64,000 bases of DNA, taken from positions 186,001 to 250,000 of the forward strand of contig NZ_JACHXU010000004.1 in assembly GCF_014192335.1 (NCBI RefSeq). Reading direction: 5' to 3'. Below are positions 19,701-27,929 of this stretch, one piece after another (within the stretch, counting starts at the first letter, position 1; each line of letters starts with the position of its first letter). The notes beneath the pieces were generated by a model. It saw only the letters and a program-made list of their open reading frames with translations, searched no databases and was not told where the DNA came from. The position numbers and the translations under genes were made by a program. The DNA comes from Aporhodopirellula rubra (GTDB lineage Bacteria; Planctomycetota; Planctomycetia; Pirellulales; Pirellulaceae).

Positions 19701-19938
19701 CTCCAGATGAGGTAACCGGGACCTTCGCGGTCAAAACCGACTCTGCTCGATCCTGAAGATCAATCTCGCTGGAAACGTTTTCGACACATCCCAGGACAGC
19801 GATGAAGAAGACCGCCAACACGAGACGACAACACGCCCCCACCAAGGACAGCGTGTCGGCCGCACGGCCGACACGGATCACGCTCACTCGCGTGTTCACG
19901 CCTCGAAGCGTCTCGTCTCGATCATCAACACTCGCCAT
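16777..19938 (-). CDS. TPR - FG-GAP - ASPIC/UnbV lipoprotein
   Basis: Large 1053-residue surface or periplasmic protein with no enzymatic motif seen. A hydrophobic segment ending in AVLGC (C51) suggests a lipoprotein signal, though the 35-residue N-extension before it is long and the true start could lie downstream. Residues about 70-480 are tetratricopeptide-like helical repeats. Residues about 500-950 hold at least six FG-GAP/VCBS calcium loops (DFDLDS, DLNADG, DVDGDG, DADDDG, DFDNDG, DLDSDG). The C-terminus is an ASPIC/UnbV domain (IGAIVTVKL, VSVQWPCG). It starts 3 bp after the double esterase and overlaps GH106 by 4 bp. A glycan-binding or enzyme-scaffolding role is inferred, not shown. 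Confidence 0.82.
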   Translation of the reverse strand: MASVDDRDETLRGVNTRVSVIRVGRAADTLSLVGACCRLVLAVFFIAVLGCVENVSSEIDLQDRAESVLTAKVPVTSSGDLMQEAVTAFSSGDFVAAEAAVRKQLIADPGDVQALLLAGSVAERLNDWPMSLAFYQDAIRESESPRPAMLDGITTSLVKAGRVFDAIEVLKTFVQRFENVPDARFDLAGLASMVGMPEAAIPSLRWLFQHNQGDMESLLLMANPARSEADLEFCNELLLGSVGDIRLRYAAARMHAKELEWAKVLERLAPVVEHHPKFVPGLVLYGRALVEMDRISELDDWRIGLPPGIEDSPEYWIVIGKWSEVNGNPEQAVEAFLTAERLDSACCYDYLDGLYHSLVELGMDEEAALVEKKMEQQVRLRDAFNVYLGRDSQSQTAAIAVAEAMAEIGRIWEAEAWARHAIALRNEPAADLKNRYLKIRSTLTADTPWVVDEQRLASAIEVDFIDATNGELADSIQRRPKNTARYQTKSRCPSFRDESQAFGFEHTCKLSADAEANGHWLHQSSGGGIAVLDFDLDSHPDIVVTNLDGEPLKANSTSNALYRNIGDRFIAVGTRADYVDNGFAQGIAIGDLNADGFDDIFDANIGQNRMFINNGDGTFREVAEEIGMTDESWTVSAAIADVDGDGNADIYATNYCDGNEPFERPCLENGRNSACAPLLFDAQEDCVWKGDGDGTLTDMTSRWMSQSVTGRGLGVIVANLDERPGLDVYVANDMTANHLWSPETKDGKFTLTDLASVRGVSVNAKSQSQASMGIALGDADDDGDFDLYLTHFSNEYHTYYEQVRPGFWRDRSFQRGLAQPTIHLLGFGTQWCDFDNDGAKELVVTNGHIDDFHQSNVSYRMPGQVFRRTLDGRWEECERTDLGDYFREDHLGRALAIADLDSDGRKDVLVTHLYEPVAMLMNRTPDVGKTIAFTLKSSRTHRDAIGAIVTVKLRDRTMVSMLAAGDGYMCSNQRQVYFGLGELTGIESVSVQWPCGETQIYEGLTPDSEYLLVEGEPPFRLRSFAASEGNRVREMPVARIPSDELQHGRVAAK

Positions 19939-19941
19939 TAC

Positions 19942-21627
19942 CTACTCCGCTCGACTCGAGACGAGAGGAGCCGAGACATCACCGACACGTTCCCCTTGCT
20001 CACGCTCGGTCATCACGAGATTCAACGGCAACGCAGCGATCGATCGAAGTCCAGCGACAACGCATTCCGCGTTGACTTCGGCCCCCTTCTTGTTCGTGTG
20101 CGTTCGCGCATCGGCGAACAACGTCTCGACCTCGGCCTCACCGAGATCTTGATACCGCCGCCCGATCAACGCGGTTAAATCGACGAACTTCGCGCCCATT
20201 TCCTCTGCCACTTGACCGCACCATTTACGATGATCGGCAAAGTCCGGCACAAATTTTCCGTCGCGCCAGTTGTCTTTGTGTGGAACGGGCGAACAAACAA
20301 TCGGCGTCGCACCTTTGGATGTCGTCTCCGTACAAAACCGCTTCAAATACCATCCGTACGTTCGCACGCTCTCAACACGACCATCGTCCAAACTGACATC
20401 CTGCGTCTCGTCACCAATCCCTGGCAGGGCCGGTCTTCGCTTATACCGGATATCGCCGACGCGTCCTCCGTCGTTGTGACCAAATTGCATGATCACAAAA
20501 TCACCTGGCTTCAATTTCTGATAGACATCATCCCACCGACCTTCACGCCAGAACGAACGAGTACTTCGCCCACCGATTGCGCGATTGACAACATTAATCT
20601 TCGCATGATCGAAGTGCTGCCCGACCACCTCGCCCCAACCCACGCCATCCATATGCCCGTTACGCACGGTGGAATCACCGATGATGTAGAGAGTTGGAAT
20701 CGCGTCCCGAAGAATCGCCCCGTCCGCTTCAGATGACTCCTCGAGCACCGGTCGCTGATCAACGATCGCGACTTGACTCGCTCTCGCCCGCGAAACCCTC
20801 TCGCCATCGACAGACAGAAACTGCGTCAGATCTTTGAGCGCGAGAGCCCGCAACCCCGCAACGACGCACTCAGCGTTCAACCGAGCGCCGGCCAGCGATG
20901 TATGGGTGTGTTTGTCCGCAAACAATTCCTCCACACCTGGTTGACCGATCGCTTCGTACCGTTCGGCAACGATATCGTTCAAATCAACAAACGGCACGTC
21001 TTCGGCTGCGGCCGCTTCGCGTGCCCAGGACGCATAACTCGACGTCGCCCGATTGACTTTCCCACCGTCCCAGGATTTGCGAGGCACAGGCGAACACACA
21101 ATTGGATGTACGCCTTTCTCGCGAGCCTCGCGAATATAATTCCGCAGATACCATCCGTAGGAATGGACGACTTCTCCCTTGCCCGTGATCTGATTGAGGA
21201 TCTCTTCCACCTCATCGCCATTTCCGCGAATCGTCCCGCGCGCTCTCTGATCGTCATTGATCGGCGACGCATCGTTGTGCCCAAACTGGATAATCAAGAA
21301 ATCACCGGGTTTCAGATGTTTTTTCGTGACCTCCCAATAACCAAACGTCAAATAGGTACGGCTACTCAACCCACCAACCGCACGATTAACGACATTCAAC
21401 TTGGACAGATCAAAGAAGTCACGAAACGGCTCGCCCCAACCCCACTGCCCATTCCCGCCTGAAGCATCGCCATTGCGAACGGTAGAATCACCGATCAGAA
21501 AAACGCTAGGCAACGTGTCGTCCGCAGGCTCAGGCAGCGCACGAAGCCCCGCCAACACCGAACCAGCGAACACCGAACCCGCCAAAGCAACGCAGACCGA
21601 CGCGAAAAGAACACGAATACTCATCAT
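19942..21627 (-). CDS. Double-domain SGNH/CE12-like acetylesterase
   Basis: A 561-residue secreted protein made of two complete SGNH hydrolase domains in tandem, both of rhamnogalacturonan-acetylesterase type. Domain 1 has FLIGDSTVRN (S48), GHND (116-119) and ADKHTHTS (about 237-244). Domain 2 has YIIGDSTVRN (S319), a second GHND and ADARTHTN near the C-terminus. Both keep the Ser and the Asp/His block, so both may be active. A signal peptide covers about residues 1-27, with two adjacent ATGs at 21627 and 21624. The repeat arose by internal duplication, visible in the shared NVVNRA.GG motif. Fusion could couple two acetyl positions (O-2/O-3) or raise local activity; that is inference. Confidence 0.88.
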   Translation of the reverse strand: MMSIRVLFASVCVALAGSVFAGSVLAGLRALPEPADDTLPSVFLIGDSTVRNGDASGGNGQWGWGEPFRDFFDLSKLNVVNRAVGGLSSRTYLTFGYWEVTKKHLKPGDFLIIQFGHNDASPINDDQRARGTIRGNGDEVEEILNQITGKGEVVHSYGWYLRNYIREAREKGVHPIVCSPVPRKSWDGGKVNRATSSYASWAREAAAAEDVPFVDLNDIVAERYEAIGQPGVEELFADKHTHTSLAGARLNAECVVAGLRALALKDLTQFLSVDGERVSRARASQVAIVDQRPVLEESSEADGAILRDAIPTLYIIGDSTVRNGHMDGVGWGEVVGQHFDHAKINVVNRAIGGRSTRSFWREGRWDDVYQKLKPGDFVIMQFGHNDGGRVGDIRYKRRPALPGIGDETQDVSLDDGRVESVRTYGWYLKRFCTETTSKGATPIVCSPVPHKDNWRDGKFVPDFADHRKWCGQVAEEMGAKFVDLTALIGRRYQDLGEAEVETLFADARTHTNKKGAEVNAECVVAGLRSIAALPLNLVMTEREQGERVGDVSAPLVSSRAE

Positions 21628-21953
21628 CTACAACGAACCCAAAGAACGGAAACGCGCCGACGCCATCTCACCCGAGCATCCACTCACAGTGCACTGCGAA
21701 TCGCGACATCACCCACTACAACACAGCCCATTGCGACACTCCGTACCGCGACATAGGCGACCACGCACACAACCACACCGAGACCCCCCAGCACCCAAAC
21801 ACCAGGCCCCTGCCTAAACACCAAAAGCAAGCACAGCGAGAGAGCAACCGACAAGAACCAACGCAACGCGGGCTGCCGACCCCGAAGAGCTCACAACCCG
21901 CAGTCACATCACAATAAAACACGAAAGCTAAAAGACTCGCTAACGCGAGCCAA
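21628..21953. other. Spacer without a gene; T-depleted island
   Basis: No convincing gene. Short open frames on the minus strand (21684-21866, 21716-21922) look like composition artefacts. From about 21721 to 21900 the plus strand has only about 9 T in 180 bases by eye count, so a minus-strand transcript would be nearly free of A. The island follows the small-lipoprotein gene and precedes the double esterase. Confidence 0.6.
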
Positions 21954-22121
21954 TCAACCCCGCGGCTCGTCCTTCAAACGCTCCTTCTTCTCTTCAACCA
22001 CTTTCTTCTCTTCCTCCGTAATCGGCTCGTAAGTCTGCAACTCAACCGGCCCTCCACTATCACCACAACCGGTGACCGCCAGAACGGGCGAGACCAACGC
22101 GAGGGCCATTACCAGATTCAT
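21954..22121 (-). CDS. Small lipoprotein downstream of DUF1559 gene
   Basis: A 55-residue predicted lipoprotein. A hydrophobic segment ends in the lipobox-like LAVTGC, followed by a short, charged tail rich in Glu/Lys (TEEEKKVVEEKKERLKDE) that should form one helix. ATG 22121 is chosen; ATG 22142 or 22154 would only lengthen the n-region. Function unknown. A second, unrelated-in-sequence but similarly built lipoprotein follows the other DUF1559 gene in this window at 39554-39748, which argues that this is a real gene and a recurring pairing. An inverted repeat (22180-22212) lies between it and the DUF1559 gene. Confidence 0.7.
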   Translation of the reverse strand: MNLVMALALVSPVLAVTGCGDSGGPVELQTYEPITEEEKKVVEEKKERLKDEPRG

Positions 22122-22179
22122 AAACCTTGGGACTTCATACATCAGAATCAACAACCTACAGAAAGCAAACTAGAAGAAA

Positions 22180-22212
22180 GCACTCGAGCATGGACCACCC
22201 ACAGCCGAGTGC
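22180..22212 (-). terminator. Stem-loop between DUF1559 gene and small lipoprotein
   Basis: Perfect 7-bp inverted repeat GCACTCG/CGAGTGC with a 19-base loop, in the 114-bp gap between the two genes. There is no U-tract, so it may stabilise or attenuate the transcript rather than terminate it fully. Confidence 0.35.
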
Positions 22213-22235
22213 GACGTTAACATTCGAAACAGCGA

Positions 22236-23381
22236 TTAAAACTCGACCTGAATCGTTTCCTTGCAACTCTTTGTCCCCAGTGCCCCCCACAGCCCATACG
22301 GACTGGCGTAGCCGGGCTTCGGATTGCGGGAACCGACCGGCACGGCCGACTGATCACCCGCCTCGATTGAGTCAGTGATAAACTTAACCGCACCATCGCC
22401 CATCAGGATATGACAACCACCCTGGTGACGACTCGCTGCCGGGCAACTGGCCTGCCTGTCGACATTCCGCCCGACACAAGGACCATTAGGCGGAGCCACT
22501 GTTGTGAAGCCGGTATCGAAGCACCGACCCAACGCCCAGTTCGCGCCGCGTCGTTGATCGTTGTTCACGTTCGCTCGGCTCAGATCCCAGTAGAGCGGAC
22601 GCTCTGTATCCAACAAACCATTCCAGTGATTCGGGCCGTAATGAGTCACGCTCGAGTCACGGTGCATCGAAGAGTGCTTTTCGCCCGTTCCGTTGCCGAC
22701 CACAATCTCGCCGCACATGATTGTGTTCGAGAGACCATCAAGAACGTCGCGGAACTTACCCGTGTGACGGACAAAAAACATACTGCGATCAAACTGCTTC
22801 AGGAACGCTTCGTTCCACGTGTTCCCCGTCGACGTATCCGACACACCATTCCCACCGACACCGCCGTAGTGGTTTTCGTGAATGGAATCCCCCATGCAAG
22901 CAGCATAGTTAGTGAAAGCGGTCTCGGTGCCGATCTTGACCGTAGGGTCACTCGGGCAGCGAAGCCCGGGAACCTGCGTCAACCACGGAACGTAGTCCAC
23001 GTCGACCGGCGTCGGGCCCATCGAGGGATAAACAGGGGAGATCGGAGCGCCGGAACGATCCTTTCCATATGGATTGGAGATTGTCTCCCACAACGCCTGT
23101 TGCTCCATAAATGGCAGGGTCGCTGGAATCCAACTCAGGTTATTGCCGTTATCCGGACCGACACCGCCCGAAAAGGTACCACCCATCTGCTTTGGCAGAC
23201 GGTTGTAGGCACTGTGATAGTTGTGAATCGCCAATCCGATTTGCTTGAAATTGTTACTGCAACTCATACGTCGCGCCGCCTCTCGAGCTGCCTGCACCGC
23301 TGGCAACAAAAGCCCAACCAGGACGCCAATGATTGCGATCACAACAAGCAATTCGACAAGCGTAAATGCTTTCCGTTTCAT
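22236..23381 (-). CDS. DUF1559 protein with prepilin-type N-terminus, copy 1
   Basis: Pseudopilin-like protein of the planctomycete DUF1559 (SBP_bac_10) family. The 381-residue protein begins MKRKAFTLVELL, a type IV prepilin methylation motif, followed by a hydrophobic helix (about 6-30) and the conserved AAREAARRMSCSNN. The family C-terminal signature is present as SSRHQGGCHILMGDGAVKFI. The first about 55 residues are almost identical to the second copy at 40045-41304, whereas the middle parts differ. A GAGAG-like ribosome site lies just upstream of ATG 23381. Family members are thought to sit in or cross the cell envelope, and many accompany sugar-use genes. Function in binding glycans is a hypothesis only. 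Confidence 0.92.
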   Translation of the reverse strand: MKRKAFTLVELLVVIAIIGVLVGLLLPAVQAAREAARRMSCSNNFKQIGLAIHNYHSAYNRLPKQMGGTFSGGVGPDNGNNLSWIPATLPFMEQQALWETISNPYGKDRSGAPISPVYPSMGPTPVDVDYVPWLTQVPGLRCPSDPTVKIGTETAFTNYAACMGDSIHENHYGGVGGNGVSDTSTGNTWNEAFLKQFDRSMFFVRHTGKFRDVLDGLSNTIMCGEIVVGNGTGEKHSSMHRDSSVTHYGPNHWNGLLDTERPLYWDLSRANVNNDQRRGANWALGRCFDTGFTTVAPPNGPCVGRNVDRQASCPAASRHQGGCHILMGDGAVKFITDSIEAGDQSAVPVGSRNPKPGYASPYGLWGALGTKSCKETIQVEF

Positions 23382-23813
23382 GAAAATCTCTCGGTAAGTG
23401 AAATGATGCTAGATGAAGCCTTTCTCACGCTTCTAAAAAGCCAACCTCACCTTGAACCAAAATCTATCGACAGAAAACAGCATTTCTTCAAATTAAACAT
23501 GCCTTAGCGGCGGACAGGACCGCCATAGCACGCTAACCCACGCAAACCCGCAGCACACTACAGAAGACCTGCACCCCAGAACGACCGCGAAACACCGGGG
23601 CACACATCCCCAACGGCGACCAACAAAAGACGCAACGGCGAGCCACACCACAGACACAAACGCCCATAGACAAAGAGGCCCGAAGCCCCAAACGCTTGAA
23701 GCCCCACAGGCAAGAACGAGCTGAACACCGAAAGAAAAAGGCGCCCGAAGAGCAAGCCGACGATGCCCGGCCCCCGGGAGAACCGGAGAGCCCGACAACA
23801 AGAAACCTGAAAA
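23382..23813. other. 432-bp spacer between FecR and DUF1559 genes; strongly T-depleted
   Basis: No gene supported. The open frames on the minus strand (for example 23493-23801) have no signal, domain or ribosome site. From about 23521 to 23810 the plus strand holds roughly 12 T in 290 bases by eye count, against about a quarter expected. Composition returns to normal in the last about 100 bases before the DUF1559 start, where its promoter or leader probably lies. Confidence 0.6.
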
Positions 23814-25214
23814 CTAGATCGCGTCGATCTCGCGCGTCGACACCCCAGAAAGCGGGACCGCGACGATCCCGTACATCGACATGAACTCACCGATTTGCGG
23901 CAATCCACCAAAGGTGACCGTGCCGATGCCCGCGAGCTTCCGCTTCCATACAGAGAAGCGGTAGTCGATCGAATTGCCTGCACCCACGGACGTTCGACGC
24001 GGATCCTCGGGATGGCCGGGACGCTCGCCCTCGTCCATCCCAACGGACAACTCCGTCTCGACAAAACCATCCACCAACCACGCCGGCGGATTCACACGTG
24101 CGTCTAACAAGACATAAACATCCGACGCTCGCGCCAATGTGACCGTAATCTCAATTTCCCTGACCGTCTTGTCGTCATTGAACGGCAAAATGTAATCCGC
24201 TCCCAACAATTCTTTCGGCAACCCATCTCGCCCGAGCCCGTTCCACTGGTGAACACGATCGACGTAGGCAGGCTGATCCTCCCCGAAACCTTCATTGACG
24301 ATTCGGTAGTACCCCATCTCGTCACTCGATCGGATATTGTCTCGCACCGAGGTAATCGCCGGACCGTCGGAACTGAGCACTCGCTTTGAAACCTCAAATG
24401 AATCCGGCTTCACAACCAGCATTCGAGACATCGCGCCGTTGCTGGTCACCGAGACAGCTCGCCCGATAGACAATTTTCGCTGCTCGTCACGCGAAAGCAC
24501 CTCGACCTTCCCCTCAAACACGGCAACATCCGTGCCGCCGTTGGGATCAACCGCGACACCGAACCGCGTCCCGTGATCAACGATCTCAGCATCGCCCGTA
24601 TGAACGCGAAACCCCTCAGCTCCCTTAGGAACATTGGCCGTCATTCGCCCGAAGCCCAACCGACAATACATCGGATTGTCGACGACAAAATTGCCTGGCC
24701 CCGCAACGGTCAGCTTCACACCACTGCTGAGCGAAACCTCATACTCACCCTCATCAATATCGACTCGCGTCCGCTCATTAACGTTAACGAACTCAGGGGG
24801 ACTCGAACCATCGGTAACGCGATGCATCCTGCCCACGACCGCGAGATTCGCCTGCAGTGACGGAGAATCGAAACCGCCGCCTCTCCACAACTCAACGCCC
24901 GCCACCGCGACCGCGATCGACGCTGCGATCGCCAGTACCCTTCGCATCGACAGGCGACGACTGACCCGAGACGACTCCAGAGAAACCACGCCCGCACCAA
25001 CCTCTTCGGGCGCTTCGGAGATCGCAACCAATTGGCTGATCATAAACGAATGCGCGACAACGTAATCCAAGACCTCGGGCGACGAAGAAATCAAATCGCT
25101 CATCTCGGCTCGCTGCTGCGGCGTAGCCAGACCGTCACAACACGCGTCACAGAGGGCCCGCACCTCGGGATCGTCGAGCAAATGCCCCGGCACTTTACGT
25201 TCAGATTGGCTCAT
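23814..25214 (-). CDS. FecR-like transmembrane regulator
   Basis: Probable partner of the adjacent ECF sigma factor. The 466-residue protein has a cytoplasmic N-terminal part (LCDACCDGLATPQQRAEM) resembling planctomycete anti-sigma/FecR proteins. One transmembrane helix follows (about 91-110, after RRLSMRR), then a FecR domain (about 150-265) with VHTGDAEIVDHGTRFGV and FEGKVEVLS. The C-terminal beta-rich domain (about 330-450) is unassigned. Its start lies 6 bp after the sigma-factor stop, so they form one transcription unit. In known FecIR systems the periplasmic part relays a substrate signal; the signal here could be a pectin fragment, by context only. Confidence 0.85.
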   Translation of the reverse strand: MSQSERKVPGHLLDDPEVRALCDACCDGLATPQQRAEMSDLISSSPEVLDYVVAHSFMISQLVAISEAPEEVGAGVVSLESSRVSRRLSMRRVLAIAASIAVAVAGVELWRGGGFDSPSLQANLAVVGRMHRVTDGSSPPEFVNVNERTRVDIDEGEYEVSLSSGVKLTVAGPGNFVVDNPMYCRLGFGRMTANVPKGAEGFRVHTGDAEIVDHGTRFGVAVDPNGGTDVAVFEGKVEVLSRDEQRKLSIGRAVSVTSNGAMSRMLVVKPDSFEVSKRVLSSDGPAITSVRDNIRSSDEMGYYRIVNEGFGEDQPAYVDRVHQWNGLGRDGLPKELLGADYILPFNDDKTVREIEITVTLARASDVYVLLDARVNPPAWLVDGFVETELSVGMDEGERPGHPEDPRRTSVGAGNSIDYRFSVWKRKLAGIGTVTFGGLPQIGEFMSMYGIVAVPLSGVSTREIDAI

Positions 25215-25220
25215 TTCTAA

Positions 25221-25748
25221 TCACATTTCCGCAAGAGACTTGTCGACGCATTGATGAAGAACCTTGCGTATCCGCTGGAGCTTCAAATAAAGATTCTGGG
25301 CATTGATCCCGATTGCCTCGGCAATCTCTTTGATCTTCTGGGTCCCCGAATAACACCGACGAACCAAATCCTGCTGCTCCTCTGGAAGCTTTTTGACACA
25401 TCTTTCCAGAGCAACCATCCGTTCGTTTAGGTCGGCAGACATCTCACACGTTCGAGTCTGAATCGAATCGAGCGCCTCGTCGCTGTAAATTTCTTTGCGA
25501 CGACTTCGCTGCGACATGAATTTAACGACCTCGAATCTTGCGATTTGCAACGCCCACGCCAAAAATTTATCCTCGTGTTCGTAGCTAGGCCATTTCTTCC
25601 ACAACACCAAACAAACTCGCTGGAAGATCTCATCGGCGTCCGCCCAACTCGGCGATATCGACACGACAAACCCAAAGATTCGCCGCTGATTGGCCGTGAA
25701 CAACGCCACAAAATCCTCCTGGGCTAACTGCGGTTCTTGATGATCCAT
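25221..25748 (-). CDS. ECF RNA polymerase sigma factor
   Basis: A 175-residue sigma-70 family factor of the extracytoplasmic-function type, group common in planctomycetes and Verrucomicrobia. Region 2 includes ADEIFQRVCLVLWKKW and FLAWALQIARFEV. Region 4 is a helix-turn-helix around KIKEIAEAIGINAQNLYLKL. Region 3 is absent, as expected for ECF factors. ATG 25748 is the only suitable start. It heads a run of 15 co-directional genes and is followed 6 bp later by the FecR-like protein. It is the best candidate activator of the pectin block, though no target promoter could be confirmed by eye. Confidence 0.92.
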   Translation of the reverse strand: MDHQEPQLAQEDFVALFTANQRRIFGFVVSISPSWADADEIFQRVCLVLWKKWPSYEHEDKFLAWALQIARFEVVKFMSQRSRRKEIYSDEALDSIQTRTCEMSADLNERMVALERCVKKLPEEQQDLVRRCYSGTQKIKEIAEAIGINAQNLYLKLQRIRKVLHQCVDKSLAEM

Positions 25749-26058
25749 GCCTTGAAATACTCACCGTTTCAATTCACGAGGGCGGACCGACCCAGCCACT
25801 CGAGCAATCCACCCGAAAGGACAGAACGGACGCAACTACGGAATCGGCCAAATGCAGAAACGACGCAGCGAGACCTTGCGAGCTAACCCGTCGAAAACTC
25901 CTAATCTATCAAACAAAATCCCTTTTTTCCGGAAAGAGTCTCCTCGAACGCACTTTCTTGTGCCAACCAGCCCACAATCCGCCAAATCTTTCCGATCCGA
26001 TCAACTAAGATTTCGACCTGCCCTTTTTCTGTCAGCTCAATCCCACCCCAATCAAATC

Positions 26059-27141
26059 ATGATCTCAATCACTCGTCGCATCGACCACTTCCTCTCGCGT
26101 TCTCACACCATTTGCACGGCGACTCTTGTCGCAACGCTGCTGGTTGCCGCAACACCCACGAACGGACAAAGCCTTGAAAATGCCAGCGGCAAAATCGGCA
26201 GCGGCGATTTTGTCGTGGGACCGGAATACAGCATCGATCCGGACTTGACCGATCGAGGAAACCCAAAAGGCAAATCGTTTGAGTTCAAAATGCGTCTAGC
26301 GGACAGCAAGATCTTCCGCGGCGATGACCTGACTCTCGACCCCAAGAAGAAAGTCCGCACTCATCGACGCATCTTTGTGTATGTCCCGGCCGAGTATCGT
26401 GACGGCACGCCGGCCCCGTTCGTGGTCATGCATGACGGGCCCAACCGGATGGATCTCGTTCGCAACGCACTGGACAACTTGACCATTGCTGACGATCCCG
26501 CCCGGCGTCTTCCCGCCTTCGTCGTCATCGCGGTAGAAAACGGAGGCGACGACAGCTACGGCAGCCAGCGTGGCCTCGAATACGACACGATGTCAGACCG
26601 ATTGGCACGATTCATTCACGAGGAAGTCCTGCCCGCCATCGCAAACCATGCAGACATCAAAAAAACGTTTCCCAAATTCGCTCTCACGCAGGATCCCTGG
26701 GGACGGGCTGCCATGGGCTGCAGCAGCGGAGGCGCCGCCGCGTTGACGATGGGTTGGTTCCGTCCCGATCTTTTCCGCCGACTGATCACCTATTCGGGAA
26801 CGTTCGTTGACCAACAAGATCACGATGCACCGGAGGAAGCAGACTACCCGCTCGGCGCATGGGAATATCATTCCGGCATGAAGCTGATCGAAAACAGCGA
26901 GAAAAAGCCGTTGCGGATTTTCACCCACGTCGCCGAAAACGATCTTCGCCACCAAGACAGTGAAGAAACCTATCACAATTGGGTGATGGCGAATCGACGC
27001 ACGGCAGCAGCGTTAAAGGCAAAAGGATACGACTATCGATTCGTCTTCAGCCGCGCCAGCAAACACTGCGAACGCAAAGTGTTCGAAGCCACCCTCGCCG
27101 ACACGCTGGTGTGGATGTGGCAAGACTACGAGCCGAAATAG
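26059..27141 (+). CDS. Secreted esterase, enterochelin-esterase/esterase-D-like
   Basis: A 360-residue alpha/beta-hydrolase. It has a signal peptide (about 1-36), a beta-rich N-terminal segment and an esterase domain from about 100 (RIFVYVPAEY, VVMHDGPNR). The nucleophile elbow is GCSSGGA (S222), with an acid near VAENDLRHQD and a histidine in SRASKHCER. The frame is open from 25852, but ATG 26059 puts the signal peptide first. The gene diverges from the ECF sigma factor. Related planctomycete proteins are annotated as feruloyl or acetyl esterases; the substrate cannot be read from sequence. Confidence 0.85.
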   Translation: MISITRRIDHFLSRSHTICTATLVATLLVAATPTNGQSLENASGKIGSGDFVVGPEYSIDPDLTDRGNPKGKSFEFKMRLADSKIFRGDDLTLDPKKKVRTHRRIFVYVPAEYRDGTPAPFVVMHDGPNRMDLVRNALDNLTIADDPARRLPAFVVIAVENGGDDSYGSQRGLEYDTMSDRLARFIHEEVLPAIANHADIKKTFPKFALTQDPWGRAAMGCSSGGAAALTMGWFRPDLFRRLITYSGTFVDQQDHDAPEEADYPLGAWEYHSGMKLIENSEKKPLRIFTHVAENDLRHQDSEETYHNWVMANRRTAAALKAKGYDYRFVFSRASKHCERKVFEATLADTLVWMWQDYEPK

Positions 27142-27308
27142 GGCCGCACGATTCACACTCGAGTGAAGCCCAAGACTTCGGCCGATGACAGCGGAGCAAT
27201 CAAGCGAAGGGTAAAGCCGGGCGGTTCACGCCATATGATTATAGCCATCGCGGAAGAACGCAGGACGTTTCGTTCGAGCAACTCCCCTCGCGGTCGGTAG
27301 AGCAATTA

Positions 27309-27929
27309 CTAACGACTGCCGCCGCATTCGTTCAAGAAGTGATCGAGGAATTGACGCATGAACTCCTCTCGCTCGACGGCCATTCGTCGCGCCGCATCGG
27401 TGTTCATCAACGCTTTTAGTTTGAACAACTTCTCGTGAAAGTGGCCGACCCCGGTTTTTGCATCATCCTCACCGGGTAGATAGAACGGTTGGCCGAATGC
27501 GGCGCCGTATTCGATCGTCCTCACGATCCCGATTGCTCCAAGGGCATCGAGACGATCCGCGTCCTGCACTACTTTTCCTTCGAGCGACAGTTCACTCGAA
27601 TCGATTCCTTTTCGGAACGAAATGTTATCGACAATATGGGCGACGTGATCAATCAAAGCTGACTCCGCCCCCAGATCACCGAGAATTTCGCGGGCGAACT
27701 CGGCACTCCGCTCGACCCCATCATGAAACTTGGCATCGCCCACATCGTGCAGCAACGCCGCCAATTCCACAATTTTCAAATCGCCTCCGGCTTCCGCCTG
27801 AATCGCGCGAGCGGATTTCAAGACCCGCAGCACATGGTCCATTCCATGCCCTGCGGCCTGACCACTCATCCGCTGGCGAACGACGACTTCGGCACGGTCA
27901 ACCAAACGATCGTTCGTCAAGACATCCAT
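27309..27929 (-). CDS. HD-domain phosphohydrolase (YedJ-like)
   Basis: A 206-residue soluble protein of the HD superfamily, metal-dependent phosphohydrolases acting on nucleotides or related phosphates. The metal ligands are visible as HGMDH (H32), LLHDVGD (H61, D62) and QDADRLDALG (Asp near 131), in the order typical of YedJ-type proteins. ATG 27929 is preferred over the open frame to 28049 because it starts just before the conserved helix and follows an AAGG-containing sequence. Monocistronic and convergent with the upstream esterase gene. Substrate unknown. Confidence 0.85.
   Translation of the reverse strand: MDVLTNDRLVDRAEVVVRQRMSGQAAGHGMDHVLRVLKSARAIQAEAGGDLKIVELAALLHDVGDAKFHDGVERSAEFAREILGDLGAESALIDHVAHIVDNISFRKGIDSSELSLEGKVVQDADRLDALGAIGIVRTIEYGAAFGQPFYLPGEDDAKTGVGHFHEKLFKLKALMNTDAARRMAVEREEFMRQFLDHFLNECGGSR

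Noticed and set aside
21684-21922. Two small minus-strand frames in the spacer before the double esterase
   Set aside because: Same low-complexity cause as the neighbouring T-poor island and no supporting features.
23493-23801. 102-codon minus-strand frame in the FecR-DUF1559 spacer
   Set aside because: Cys/Trp/Val-rich composition follows from the T-poor island; no domain, signal peptidase site or ribosome site.
25852-26058. N-terminal extension of the esterase at 26059
   Set aside because: The 69 extra residues are rich in Ser/Pro/Arg with no homology pattern, and the signal peptide begins at ATG 26059.
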